This document shows positions 1-9,522 of a DNA stretch of 64,000 nucleotides, in pieces. The stretch is from Halocatena marina. Its GTDB lineage: Archaea > Halobacteriota > Halobacteria > Halobacteriales > Haloarculaceae. How positions within the stretch are numbered: the first letter of the stretch is position 1; every line of letters begins with the position of its first letter. The notes beneath the pieces were generated by a model, which searched no databases, was not told where the DNA came from, and saw nothing but the letters and a program-made list of their open reading frames with translations. Location of the stretch: assembly GCF_023276375.1 (NCBI RefSeq), contig NZ_JALLPK010000002.1:392687-456686 (forward strand), read 5' to 3'. A program made the position numbers and the translations under genes.

Positions 1-768
1 CGCTATCAACGTCGAATATCATCAAATACCACAAACCCGTTTCTCAACTAAGAGCTCCACTGGGTATCGATATACAACCTCCTCAAGAGTGTCCACGACT
101 TGCTCGTCACTCGAAGAAGCGTTATAAGTAATTTCGAATTATATTACATTGTTGGGGGTTTCAGACCAGTTAATGGCAGATGGGCGAAAAGGGTAAGGAT
201 CTCTGCAATTGGGAGCGTTCAGACGCTAGGGCGTGAATTTGATTAATAACAGAACTCTGTACCCTGATGGAAGTATTCGCTACTCGAATCGACACCATTA
301 ATTCTCAGATTGATGAATGAATTCTGAATAAGAATCATAGTGCAAGGTAACTACGAGTATAGGGAAACAAATATATCATCTGAATCTGTGTTGATTACAA
401 GCATTTTCGTTCTACTATTTTCTCTCAGAACAAGACGAGTGGTTATTTCTGCTGCTGCTGGATCAAATCTTCTCGAATCTACCTTTGCCGAAGGATGAAG
501 AACAGGCTATCAATGTATCACAGTAGATGATCGACGCTCAGATTGTACACAGCCCCGGAATTTTGGATCAACATTCCATTGAATGTACCGTATTGGTGTT
601 GCTGTCTCGAAATGATTTACCACCCCCGAGAGTGATTGGGTGACGATACTGTTTGGGAACCGTTTATTGAATAAAGGACCTCTACGGAGGGGTCAGTTCA
701 GTGACGACTGTATTTTGAGGATTAATTGCCAATGTCTACGACGTTCACGAGCTGAGGATCGTTGCAGT
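1..768. other. AT-rich stretch without a convincing gene
   Basis: I found no reading frame with haloarchaeal codon bias or a recognisable motif here on either strand. A short open stretch on the minus strand near 50-130 has no start codon. The region may contain decayed sequence, but nothing identifies its source. Confidence 0.4.
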
Positions 769-1353
769 TCACTCTTCGAGTGCTGGATCTCGTCGGTCGG
801 TCCGTTCTCTCAAATAGACACGAGCGTCGGGATGCTGGTCAGCGCCTTCGGCAATGACGCCTTGATCACGGAGTTGTTCGAGACGTGACTTTACAGCTTC
901 CTTATCAGTACGCCCCACAGTAGCGACAAGATCAAGAAGATCCTCTTCGTCAATGCCATCTCCCGGATCTGCCCTCGTAAGGTCGGTCTCATTGCTCACG
1001 ACGTCATCTTCGATGAATTGGATATATGCTGGGATATCGATGACCCCTCCGAGTGTGTCGTGCCAGCGTGCAGGATACACACTGATCCGACCATCGAGCG
1101 AGTAGAGCGCTTTCTGGCCGATCCATGTCTCCGAATCAGTGAGCCAGTCATCGACCGTGGAAAGTAACTCCTCGGGAGCGAATGGGACGCTCGGAGCGTC
1201 GCCAAGTTCGTGGGCATAGGCATTGAGGGTGTCTTGTGTGATACCGGGTGCATCAGGATGTGCCCGTTCGATTAGCCCAATCAGCTCCTTGAAGCGTACG
1301 TTTTGGCCACGATCCGTTATCTCGGCGATCACATTATCATCAACCTCGGTCAT
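769..1353 (-). CDS. Hypothetical acidic haloarchaeal protein
   Basis: This encodes 194 residues from an ATG. The composition is strongly acidic (many Asp and Glu, few Lys), as in cytoplasmic haloarchaeal proteins, and no signal peptide or membrane segment is visible. The C-terminal third (about residues 130-190) reads like a helical, possibly winged-helix unit, with the segment DKEAVKSRLEQLRDQGVIAE resembling a recognition helix followed by a turn. That DNA-binding idea is inference only. It stands alone, with the next gene upstream more than 100 bases away. I do not recognise the family. Confidence 0.7.
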   Translation of the reverse strand: MTEVDDNVIAEITDRGQNVRFKELIGLIERAHPDAPGITQDTLNAYAHELGDAPSVPFAPEELLSTVDDWLTDSETWIGQKALYSLDGRISVYPARWHDTLGGVIDIPAYIQFIEDDVVSNETDLTRADPGDGIDEEDLLDLVATVGRTDKEAVKSRLEQLRDQGVIAEGADQHPDARVYLRERTDRRDPALEE

Positions 1354-1501
1354 AGGAAGGTTAACGGGTGCAACGTGAATAAGCGTCTGGGCTGCTAGAT
1401 AAAAGTTCTACAACGGGGATCGATTGAACTGAAGATTGGTCTGACTTGAACATCCACTTTCCTTATCGATTCTCTCGAGGTAATCACAGACTCTGGTAGC
1501 G

Positions 1502-1780
1502 TCAAGCTGCAGGTCCTTCTTTTGGGTACTCTCCCGACAATACGTTGTAAGCGATTGCAAAGCCTGCGATGACCACCACGAATAACACATTGAACAGTGC
1601 GTGCGGTGTACTTGTCTTGTTTCGGAAAATCTGACTCTCACACTGTGGACAGATCGAGTCCGATGTAGCGAACTCTGTCCCACACACCGTGCACTCGTGA
1701 ACAGTTCGCTCGTGGCTTCCAATGCCTACTGGTGTCGGATTGGGACCAAAGAGTCGCCTAAGCGTTACCGTTCGACTCAT
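1502..1780 (-). CDS. Small zinc-ribbon protein with one C-terminal membrane helix
   Basis: This encodes 92 residues from the ATG at 1780; a GTG eight codons upstream is possible but less likely. Two Cys-x2-Cys pairs (CTVC and CPQC) about 14 residues apart form a typical zinc ribbon in the middle. A hydrophobic helix follows near the C-terminus (FNVLFVVVIAGFAIAYNVL). Such small membrane-tethered zinc ribbons are common in haloarchaea, and their role is unknown. There is no operon partner: it is separated from both neighbours by more than 100 bases. Confidence 0.6.
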   Translation of the reverse strand: MSRTVTLRRLFGPNPTPVGIGSHERTVHECTVCGTEFATSDSICPQCESQIFRNKTSTPHALFNVLFVVVIAGFAIAYNVLSGEYPKEGPAA

Positions 1781-1945
1781 ATTCGTAGTTCTCTGGGAGA
1801 TCACTTAGTTGTTGGCCGCCTGAATTCCGTGTTCCGATCAGATACTCCGTCTACACGACGGGTTGTGATCACTCTGGTTCGGCACGCTTAGGCTGTAGTG
1901 GAATAGGTAGCGAAACTCTTCTGGGTGCATGATTTCAGTGTCGAA

Positions 1946-2281
1946 TCAAAGATCGGTGGGGTCTCCATGGCTGTCCTCCTCTGGGATCTCATCGTAGGAC
2001 ACAGATTCGTGTTTGGCTTCGGTGGCATACGTTGGCCAGAATCGAATTTTATCATCAGTGACGCCTTCGACTGAGGCTCGCGTCGCTCCTGCAAGATATT
2101 CTCCACCGTCTTTGATTCCCGTCTTTTCGGCAATATTCATGTCGCTACGGAGAGTCGGATCGATGTCGTCTGCAATACTGATGTACAGCGTGGGACCGTC
2201 CATTCCTCTGAGTGTTCCGATTCTGTGGTTTTCAGCGGTAAAGATGGGCTTTCCGATATCATTTTCAGTTACGTCTCCCAT
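1946..2281 (-). CDS. PRC-barrel-like small protein
   Basis: This encodes 111 residues from the ATG at 2281, with a GTG three codons earlier as the alternative. The N-terminal half, with the pattern 'DIGKPIFTAENHRIGTLRG', looks like a PRC-barrel beta-rich fold of the kind haloarchaea use in small cytoplasmic proteins. The tail is acidic. It lies immediately downstream of the formate-dehydrogenase-like operon on the same strand (about 80 bases after that stop codon is the mirror direction), so co-transcription is possible but not shown. The family assignment is by pattern only. Confidence 0.55.
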   Translation of the reverse strand: MGDVTENDIGKPIFTAENHRIGTLRGMDGPTLYISIADDIDPTLRSDMNIAEKTGIKDGGEYLAGATRASVEGVTDDKIRFWPTYATEAKHESVSYDEIPEEDSHGDPTDL

Positions 2282-2359
2282 AGCGGACACTATTTTCGAT
2301 GTGCAATGGTATAATTATTACTACTCACAGTGCAAGTGAGCACAGTCACGTCACGATGC

Positions 2360-4717
2360 TTAGTCGTCCGACTTCGCGGACTGTTCATCTGAATCTGAAC
2401 TTGGAGCGGTCGAATCGGGTGTGTCGGCGTCCGATTCTGCCACCGCAATTCGCACGTCAGTCACTTTGTACTCGGGAGATCGACTCGGTCCATCGAGCGG
2501 TGTTTCCTTCGTCAGATTGTTTGCACCCCCATCGAGGTAATGCATCGGGATAAAAATCTCACCGGGACTCGGTCGATGCGTGATTTCGGCCATTGACTGC
2601 GTCTCGCCGTGACGCGACGTGATGTCGAGTGTATCGCCGTTCGAGACGCCATACTCTTTTGCGGTATCCGGGTGAATCTCTACGAAGCTCTTGCTGCTGT
2701 ACGACATGTCCCCTTCCTCTCGGAATGTCATCGTTCCGGTATGGTACTGGTACAGCACACGTCCAGAGGTCATCACCAACGGATACGCTTCGTCTGGTGT
2801 CTCCGACGGTTCGACCGTGTCCGCAGGATGCATGTGCGCGAGACCATCCGTCGTCTGAAACTGCTCCTCGTAGAGGTAGGGTGTCCCCGGATGATCTTCG
2901 TCCCAGACTGGCCACTGGAGTCCGCCACCATCACCAAGAGCCTCGAGGCGTTCGTGCGTAACGCCGCCGTAAATCGGGGTGAGGTCGTTGATCTCTTCCA
3001 TTATTTCGCTCGGATGCGAGAAGTTCCAGTCGTAGCCAAACCGCTTTGCGAGTTCTTGGGTGATCTTCCAGTCGGGTTTTGTGTTACCAATCGGGTCGAT
3101 AGCGCGTTTGACCAGTTGAACGTGACGTGTTGAAGATGTATACGTCCCGTTCGACTCCAATGAGGACGTTGCTGGTAACACTACGTCGGCAAACTCGGCG
3201 GTGTCGGTCAGGAATATGTCCTGCACCGCGAGGAAGTCGAGTTCATCGAGCACTTCCCGTGCGTGTCCGATGTTTGGTTCCGAAATCAGGCTGTTCTCAC
3301 CCTGAATGAACATTCCCTTGATGTCTCCCTGCTCGGCAGCAAGGAACATATCAGTAATTCTGAAACCTTCTTTGTCAGGCATTTCCCCTCTGTCCATATC
3401 GTAAGCATCGGCGAATTTTTTCCGATTCTCTGGGTCAGTGACTGGCTGATAACCGGGGAAATTGTTGGGAAGCGGTCCCATGTCACCGCCGCCGCCCTGC
3501 ACGTTGTTCTGACCTCGGAATGGGGAGACGCCAGATTTGGGTTCACCGATGTGGCCTGTGATCAACGCGAGATTCGCTATTGCGTATATATTCTCGGTCC
3601 CATGAGAGTGTTCGACTAGACCAAGGGTCCAGCAGAACACGCACGAATCGGCGTTAGCGATGGTTTCAGCTGCGTGCTTCAGTTCCTCTGGAGGGATGCC
3701 CGCTTTCTCCTCAACGAACTCAGGAGTGAATTTCTCGACGGTTTCTGCCACTTGTTCGAATCCGGTAGTGCGCTCCTCGATGAACTCCTCGTCGTGAAGA
3801 TCGTTGTCGATAATGTACCGGATCAACCCGTTGATCCATGTGTTATCGTACCCTGGCTCGACACGAGAGAACTGATCCGCGTACTCAGCCATCTGAATCT
3901 TCCGTGGGTCGAACACGAGGAGTTCTGCGTCGTTGTCCTTAACGTTCTGTTTGATTTTCGTAGCGATGACCGGATGGGCTTCTGTGGTGTTCGAGCCGGT
4001 GATGAGGTAGCAATCGGTTTCCTCAAGCGCTTCTACACCGATCGAGGCGGCACCGAATCCGACGGTACTAGAGAGGCCAGAGACCGTCGCTGCGTGACAC
4101 AGGCGGTTGCAGTTGTCGATGTTGTTCGTTCCGATCACTTCACGAGCAAACCGCTGCATAACGTAGTTGTCCTCGTTGGTCGCCTTCGACGACGCTACCA
4201 GTCCGAGCGCATCTGCTCCGTGCTCTTCTCTAATACTGTCAAGTCCCTCTACGACACGGTCGAGTGCTTCATCCCACGTCGCCTCACGGAACTCATCAGC
4301 TTCTTTGACGAGTGGTTGTGTCAGTCGGTCATCACTGTTGACGTATGAATGTGCGAATTTCCCTTTCACACACGTCGAAATACCATTGATAGGGGACTTT
4401 TCGTGATTGGGACGCGTCCCCAGTACCTTACCGTCCTTCGTAAGAACATCGAATCGGCAGCCGACGGCACAGTACTCACAAGTTGTGTCCGTGACATCGA
4501 TCTTGTTGAGCTGGTAGTCACCGACTGCGTCCGCAATAGAGAACAGTCTCCCTTCCGAGATGGCGTTTCCCATAAACCCTGAAACTTTGTGCTCGAACGG
4601 CCGCACTACCCGTTTGTTTGCGGTCTCTTTCGTCTGTTCACTGGCCATCTCCTTTGCACGAGCCATGAAGCCCGCGACGCCCTCCTTTTCGGTATCTGGT
4701 CGCTCGTTGTTGCTCAT
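2360..4717 (-). CDS. fdhF: Formate dehydrogenase-like molybdopterin catalytic subunit
   Basis: This 785-residue molybdopterin oxidoreductase starts at the ATG at 4717, two bases after the stop of the upstream Fe-S subunit. The N-terminal [4Fe-4S] site is C80, C83, C87 and C116. C207 in 'DNCNRLCHAA' occupies the position of selenocysteine or cysteine in formate dehydrogenases, so this would be a Cys-type enzyme. Further motifs are the pterin-domain 'GQNNVQGGGGDMG' and a C-terminal molydopterin-dinucleotide-binding domain with 'MTSGRVLYQYHTGTMTFR'. The first 65 residues precede the Fe-S domain. The likely reaction is formate to CO2, with electrons passed to the two partner subunits encoded upstream. 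Substrate specificity is inferred from family resemblance and operon partners. Confidence 0.85.
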   Translation of the reverse strand: MSNNERPDTEKEGVAGFMARAKEMASEQTKETANKRVVRPFEHKVSGFMGNAISEGRLFSIADAVGDYQLNKIDVTDTTCEYCAVGCRFDVLTKDGKVLGTRPNHEKSPINGISTCVKGKFAHSYVNSDDRLTQPLVKEADEFREATWDEALDRVVEGLDSIREEHGADALGLVASSKATNEDNYVMQRFAREVIGTNNIDNCNRLCHAATVSGLSSTVGFGAASIGVEALEETDCYLITGSNTTEAHPVIATKIKQNVKDNDAELLVFDPRKIQMAEYADQFSRVEPGYDNTWINGLIRYIIDNDLHDEEFIEERTTGFEQVAETVEKFTPEFVEEKAGIPPEELKHAAETIANADSCVFCWTLGLVEHSHGTENIYAIANLALITGHIGEPKSGVSPFRGQNNVQGGGGDMGPLPNNFPGYQPVTDPENRKKFADAYDMDRGEMPDKEGFRITDMFLAAEQGDIKGMFIQGENSLISEPNIGHAREVLDELDFLAVQDIFLTDTAEFADVVLPATSSLESNGTYTSSTRHVQLVKRAIDPIGNTKPDWKITQELAKRFGYDWNFSHPSEIMEEINDLTPIYGGVTHERLEALGDGGGLQWPVWDEDHPGTPYLYEEQFQTTDGLAHMHPADTVEPSETPDEAYPLVMTSGRVLYQYHTGTMTFREEGDMSYSSKSFVEIHPDTAKEYGVSNGDTLDITSRHGETQSMAEITHRPSPGEIFIPMHYLDGGANNLTKETPLDGPSRSPEYKVTDVRIAVAESDADTPDSTAPSSDSDEQSAKSDD

Positions 4718-4719
4718 GG

Positions 4720-5655
4720 TCAGTCGTCTCCCTCGGTAGCGGGCCATTCGCTCGCCAGCGGTTCGTTCTGGGTGTCGAGGTCGCTCTTCATCGGCGTCAT
4801 CTGAGTCGGCTGATGTTCGTACTCCTCGCCAACGATGCCTTCAGCGGAGTTCTTGTGCGTAAAGCCAGGCACTGGAAGCGTTGTTGCATCCACAAGCCCC
4901 TGTTCGAGCAGTGCCCCGGTCGGGCAGACAGTTGCACAGTGTCCACACGAGACACAGGTCGATTCCATCATCGTCTTCATACCGTTCTGGAAACCGATGT
5001 GGGTGTCTTCACCCGAGCCCTCCATTCTGAGTACACCCTCGACCTGTACGTCGTTGCACGCCTCGACACACCGGTTGCAGAGGATGCATTTGTTGTGATC
5101 GATCTGAATAAACGGCGACGAATCATCGATCGGCTCTAATTCATCACGGTCGTGCATTACTCCGTAACGCGGCTCGACCACGCTGTTCTCGATCGAGACG
5201 TCCTGCAGTTCACACCGTCCATTCTTCCCACACGTCGTACACAACAGATTGTGATTCGAGAGTAGGAGATCGAGATTGACGTCCCGTGCCTCGCTCGCAG
5301 CCTCGGTATCGGTACGGACGGTCATTCCATCGCGCGCGGGAAAGCTACACGATGGGATAACGCCGTGCTCTTCGGTCTCGACCATGCAGGTTCGACACTC
5401 GCTCCTCGGACCGATTTTTTCGTGTTCATCGTACGAACAGAGCGCAAGCACGTCACCATCGGTCTCGACTGCCTCGCACGCATCAAGCAGTGTCGAACCG
5501 GTCTCAGTTTCGACTCGGTGACCGTCGATTGTTATCGTCGCCTCCTCCGTTGAGCCTGCATCGGGATCGTTTGCCGTTCCCGGCGCGATATCCTCGGTAA
5601 GCGGTACCTCCGGTTCGTTGTCATGGGGGTGTTCCCAGATCGGATCAGTACTCAT
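4720..5655 (-). CDS. NuoG/HoxU-like iron-sulfur subunit of the formate dehydrogenase complex
   Basis: This encodes 311 residues. The ATG at 5655 overlaps the stop of the upstream NuoF-like gene (ATGA), indicating translational coupling. From N- to C-terminus it has a plant-type [2Fe-2S] domain (C73, C87, C90, C103), a His-Cys [4Fe-4S] site (H135, C139, C142, C148) and a double [4Fe-4S] ferredoxin domain (C190, C193, C196, C200 and C234, C237, C240, C244). This is the architecture of the N-terminal part of NuoG and of HoxU/FdsA-type electron-wire modules. It should carry electrons between the catalytic subunit and the NuoF-like subunit. All cluster ligands appear present. Confidence 0.85.
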   Translation of the reverse strand: MSTDPIWEHPHDNEPEVPLTEDIAPGTANDPDAGSTEEATITIDGHRVETETGSTLLDACEAVETDGDVLALCSYDEHEKIGPRSECRTCMVETEEHGVIPSCSFPARDGMTVRTDTEAASEARDVNLDLLLSNHNLLCTTCGKNGRCELQDVSIENSVVEPRYGVMHDRDELEPIDDSSPFIQIDHNKCILCNRCVEACNDVQVEGVLRMEGSGEDTHIGFQNGMKTMMESTCVSCGHCATVCPTGALLEQGLVDATTLPVPGFTHKNSAEGIVGEEYEHQPTQMTPMKSDLDTQNEPLASEWPATEGDD

Positions 5656-7211
5656 GATTGGTTGCAAATGCCGGTCGGACAGTTTCCTTTGGCGTGGGCT
5701 GTGAACTCGGTCTCAAACTCATCCATCGCAGTTGTGACTGGTCGTGATGCCTCGCGGCCGAAACCACAGAGGCTCGTCTCGCGCATGACGCGTGCGAGTT
5801 CGCGGAGCATTCCACCCTTGTACTCGCCCTCATACACATCCCGTAAGAGGTTCACGAGCTGCTTTGAGCCCTCGCGGCAGGGCACACACCGTCCGCAGTT
5901 CATCTCTCTTGCAAACTTCGCGCGTTCACCAGCGAGCGCTACCATACAGGTTGAATCTCCGAGTAGCTCCACAACGCCATTCGTCCCGAGGCGTGCACCA
6001 ACCAGACCTGGTGCGCTTGCGGGCACATCGAGTGAACGGGTTACTCCCCCAAAGACACCACCAACACACGCAGCAGTCCATCCATTCTCGGTCTCGACAG
6101 CTGGCAACACCGCATCAAGCGTCGTGTCAGTCAATAGTTCGACAGTCGATGGGGCGCTACCATCGCCCACGACAGTGAACAGCCTCGTTCCGGGATCAGA
6201 CGATGCGCCGCCGAAATCCGCGCTCACGATCTGGTTGAGCTGTGCAAACGTCCGGGGCGTGTGGAGTAGCGTCGGCCGGCCATTGACGCCGTGTTCGCTC
6301 GGTCCAGGGGGCTGTCGGCGGGCTTCGAGTCGATGGTTGCCCTCGATTGCTTCAAGGGCCATTGTCGGCTCGCCCGCTTTGTACTCGTCTGGGCCAGTGA
6401 CAACTCGTATCGAGATCTCAGTAGCAACAGCATCGACGAGGGCAGTAGCTGCGTTCTGTACGCGCTCACAGGCAATCGTCCAGGTTTCGTTTGTATAGAC
6501 GACGACATCGCTCGCATCAAGCACGGTTGCTGTCGCAAGCGCTGCATCAAGAACTTCGAGTGGTGCACTTTCGAGGAGTAATCGATCACCGTCTGCGTGA
6601 TCGTCTGACTCGTTGCCGTTTACGACTACGATAGGATCACCCGTCGTCTCGTGCACTGTTTTCCACTCTTCTGCGACCGATGTATCGCTACTAGCGTCAC
6701 CGCGTCCGCGTCCACGGAGATCGGAGCTCGTCACTTGTTCGTGAATGCTTTCGGGATCGTCGATAGCACGTTCTGTGAGGAGACCGGTATCTCGTGAAAC
6801 TGAATAATCCTCGATGCTCGCTGGTACTGACCAACCACAACTCCCGAGTGCGCGTCGCGAGCCCACTCCGAGCGGTCCTTCTTCCGGAGTTGGTAAGGTC
6901 CCTGTGTCAGAATCGTGTTCGACGACCGCTACAGCGTCGTCGGTTGGCAACGACCCGTCGTCGAGGTCCCTGACGATCGTTTTTACGTGGTCGGCTGTCG
7001 GATGAGAGAAAAATGCAGTCTTCCCCTCGACCGTCGCTAAGACGAGAGGCTCCAGACCGACGCAGCCGGTCGACCCAACTTCTGCTACTTCAACCGACGT
7101 GTTGTACTCGTGTATTACACTTAGCAGTTCCTGTCCCTGTTGGTGGTTTTCACTACCGGTAGAAACACGAACAGCTGTGGGTTCGCCAGCAATCCTATCA
7201 TCAGCCATCAT
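5652..7211 (-). CDS. NuoF-like subunit with eroded FMN/NADH motifs
   Basis: This 519-residue protein is the first gene of the formate-dehydrogenase-like operon. Residues about 12-85 resemble the thioredoxin-like [2Fe-2S] domain of NuoE/HndA proteins, but only one of its cysteines is seen (C50). The middle resembles NuoF, and the C-terminus keeps the NuoF [4Fe-4S] site (C439, C442, C445 and C482). The glycine-rich flavin/NADH motif (GRGGAGFPTG in canonical NuoF) is here RGRGRGDASSDT near residue 167, and NADEGEPG is NGNESDDH near 198. It therefore probably relays electrons through its cluster but may not use FMN or NAD. A CPTGIC pair sits at the extreme C-terminus. Confidence 0.75.
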   Translation of the reverse strand: MMADDRIAGEPTAVRVSTGSENHQQGQELLSVIHEYNTSVEVAEVGSTGCVGLEPLVLATVEGKTAFFSHPTADHVKTIVRDLDDGSLPTDDAVAVVEHDSDTGTLPTPEEGPLGVGSRRALGSCGWSVPASIEDYSVSRDTGLLTERAIDDPESIHEQVTSSDLRGRGRGDASSDTSVAEEWKTVHETTGDPIVVVNGNESDDHADGDRLLLESAPLEVLDAALATATVLDASDVVVYTNETWTIACERVQNAATALVDAVATEISIRVVTGPDEYKAGEPTMALEAIEGNHRLEARRQPPGPSEHGVNGRPTLLHTPRTFAQLNQIVSADFGGASSDPGTRLFTVVGDGSAPSTVELLTDTTLDAVLPAVETENGWTAACVGGVFGGVTRSLDVPASAPGLVGARLGTNGVVELLGDSTCMVALAGERAKFAREMNCGRCVPCREGSKQLVNLLRDVYEGEYKGGMLRELARVMRETSLCGFGREASRPVTTAMDEFETEFTAHAKGNCPTGICNQS

Positions 7212-8206
7212 TCAAGCGATTTGAGTCGAGACAGAAGATATCATGGTTTGTATTTGCATCCCGCATAAGTGAGAACAGAGTGAAATGATTATCACTACGT
7301 CAGAAGACTCTGGTATCATATCCTGTAACTAGGTGTTGCATCAATCAAGTGAGATGCTACGATAAGCAACTCTGAATGTCGATACAAGCTACTTGTTAAG
7401 CGGATTGGCTGGTTTGGAAGATTAAACGAACAAGAAAATACGACAGTCCAGAAAAACAACCCGTGGATATCTTTATGCGTCCTAAAGTGATGGCTGATCA
7501 TATTAGTCGGCTGGGATTCAAACCAGTGGTTCAACATACTACGGCGTCATGCTACGTAGACCGTTGTCAGCCCCTTATTCGGTGATTTCTAAATTTAGGG
7601 TGCTTCGTTGATGATGTGGTTTATGTATCTACTTAGCGCCTTACAATAGGTTTTGACAGTTGTATTCTACGTGTCCGCCACACGAAATCCGACATTCACG
7701 TCCACTAGTCAGAGCAGACTTCATCATAGTGGTCTTGTTGTGTGATGATTGAGTCAGCTCGACCAATCGGTCGCATGGACGTTCTCATCAATTCGCTCTC
7801 TTCTTCAGCATCGACAAACCTCCTGTTAATCCTCTACTGAACGATATTCGCCAAATCAGTAACTAAGCGATGGATCCGGATGGTCACGATTTGACTTAGT
7901 ACTTTACCTTGTATTTTACAGCAGTACTAGTGTAATGGGAACTACCCCTTGAGAAGAATGATCGGGTAGGCGCACACGATGATACTGGCAAACGAGATAT
8001 TACATTCGAATCAAATGATATTGGAGATTTCACCATAATCGATCTCTTTTTCCCGAGAGATCGTCGATCGGGTTCCAATGAACCGTGCATCACTGAAGTA
8101 CAAGCGTTTACTGCACAATGATGCAAAACGTAGCGCACCACGCGCGTTGATCGGAAGAAAGGATTTGACGTTTTAGACCGTCTGTAGTGTAGAGAGCGAA
8201 ACGAAC
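7212..8206. other. About 1 kb without a supported gene
   Basis: Open frames here are short, mutually overlapping and lack haloarchaeal codon bias. The stretch just upstream of 7211 should contain the promoter of the formate-dehydrogenase-like operon, but I cannot point to a specific TATA/BRE pair. It may be a graveyard of decayed genes. Confidence 0.4.
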
Positions 8207-8431
8207 TCACTCGTCAGTCTTGTTGCTTCGTTGATCGGTCTGTTTCGGGAAATTCTCTTTGGCAACGGGTTCTAACTCGTTGGCCGCAAGCCGTCGGTTC
8301 TCCTGTGTGACACGGATACTCAAAAGTCGCTGTATCTCGCGTAAACGAAACGCTATCGTGCGGATCTCCTCTCTTGTCGTGGCTGTTTCATCGTCTGTTC
8401 GTTCACTGGGCTGATCTGAGTTCCCCGACAT
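8207..8431 (-). CDS. Small charged coiled-coil-like protein
   Basis: This encodes 74 residues from the ATG at 8431; the frame is open further upstream, but that part does not read like protein. The centre (TREEIRTIAFRLREIQRLLSIRVTQE) has heptad-like spacing suggesting a short coiled coil, and the ends are polar and acidic. No known family is recognised, and no neighbour gives a clue to function. Confidence 0.45.
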   Translation of the reverse strand: MSGNSDQPSERTDDETATTREEIRTIAFRLREIQRLLSIRVTQENRRLAANELEPVAKENFPKQTDQRSNKTDE

Positions 8432-8745
8432 ACCATCTGGTGATACGGAATGCCTCCATAAGAATGATCCTTCGATTTCAAGTAACAGATGAATATATAG
8501 AATCATCGAGCAATGTCTGGATAAACCGCTTTGCATCCCATAGCAGCCAATGGTTTCACCTTTCAATAGCAGGTGTCCTAGTGTTGGCTGCAGTTCGCTA
8601 GCTTCGGCGGGTATCTCGGCTCTCAGTTATAGCTTTCCAACATGAACAGATCGTGCAACCAACAACGCTCTCTGATAGCCACCAAAATCCATTGGCCACG
8701 TACGGTGGCGGTTTTTGCCAGCGTGTTAACGCATTCCACTTTCAG

Positions 8746-9171
8746 TTAGTTTGGAGAACAGACGTGTATTGAGCTTCCAAGATATTTTTTCAGAACGTTA
8801 TCAGCGTTAGTCGCGTTTCCGAACACTGTCGGCGGGGTGTCGAGTTCTTCGGTGATCGCTTCCTTCAGGGTGTCGAGATATGAAGACGTTGTCCGCAGTT
8901 CGCGGAACCTAATCTTCTCGATAGGAACACCGAGAGTGGTTTCCATTCGGCTGCGCATGTGAGGTTCGTCGTTTACCTCCCCGCGCCAGAGATTATCTCT
9001 GAAAAATAACCAATCCTTTTCTCCGGGCGGGCTGGCAGGCTTAGACAGTAACGTCTCAAACGACTGTGGATCAAGTTGAACGTCAGTTTGTGGCTCAAGA
9101 CGGAAACGAACTTTGAAGCGGTACGTTGCGGACAGGTCCTCATTCTCGTTCTGTCCTCCGGTTCCTGACAT
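8746..9171 (-). CDS. Conserved-looking haloarchaeal hypothetical protein
   Basis: This encodes 141 residues from an ATG three bases after the stop of the pterin dehydratase gene, so the two form a two-gene operon. The protein is polar and acidic, with a distinctive 'LFFRDNLWRGEV' stretch in the middle, and has no membrane segment. I do not recognise a named family. The tight coupling to a pterin-4a-carbinolamine dehydratase suggests, but does not show, a linked role. Confidence 0.65.
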   Translation of the reverse strand: MSGTGGQNENEDLSATYRFKVRFRLEPQTDVQLDPQSFETLLSKPASPPGEKDWLFFRDNLWRGEVNDEPHMRSRMETTLGVPIEKIRFRELRTTSSYLDTLKEAITEELDTPPTVFGNATNADNVLKKYLGSSIHVCSPN

Positions 9172-9174
9172 GGC

Positions 9175-9450
9175 TTATACGACATCGTCAAACCGTTCTG
9201 CAAGCGAGATATCCATCTCCGTAATCCCACCAGCTTCATGGCTCGTCAGTCTGATCTCAACTTCTTGGTAACGTATCGTGATCTCGGGATGGTGAAACGC
9301 ATCTTGTGCGATACCACCGACCCCCGCCGCAAAGCCGACCCCATCGAGATAACCGTCGAATTCGTAGATTCGAACGATCTCGTCGTCATCGTGCTCCCAC
9401 TGCTCTGGGAGCGAGCCCTCAATCTCTTCGTCGGTCAGTAGATCTGCCAT
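9175..9450 (-). CDS. Pterin-4a-carbinolamine dehydratase
   Basis: This encodes 91 residues, the normal size of the PCD/DCoH family. The family signature is clear: 'FHHPEITIRYQEVEIRLTSH' followed by an Asp/Leu-rich helix, with the catalytic-site histidines in HHPE and in SHEAGG. The enzyme dehydrates 4a-hydroxytetrahydropterin formed by aromatic amino-acid hydroxylases. In organisms without those hydroxylases it may serve folate or molybdopterin chemistry. No hydroxylase is seen nearby. It heads an operon with the hypothetical gene ending at 8746. Confidence 0.88.
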   Translation of the reverse strand: MADLLTDEEIEGSLPEQWEHDDDEIVRIYEFDGYLDGVGFAAGVGGIAQDAFHHPEITIRYQEVEIRLTSHEAGGITEMDISLAERFDDVV

Positions 9451-9522
9451 AACTGTATGAACGGATGGGAAATGGATAACGGTTGGGTGAACTGAGTAGG
9501 TATGCGCCAGTTGCCACCAAGA

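Noticed and set aside
7490..7540. A tRNA T-arm-like string (reverse strand GGTTTGAATCC) near 7511-7525
   Set aside because: The stem pairs only four bases with an eight-base loop, position 56 is not C, and no anticodon or acceptor arm can be placed, so no tRNA is called.
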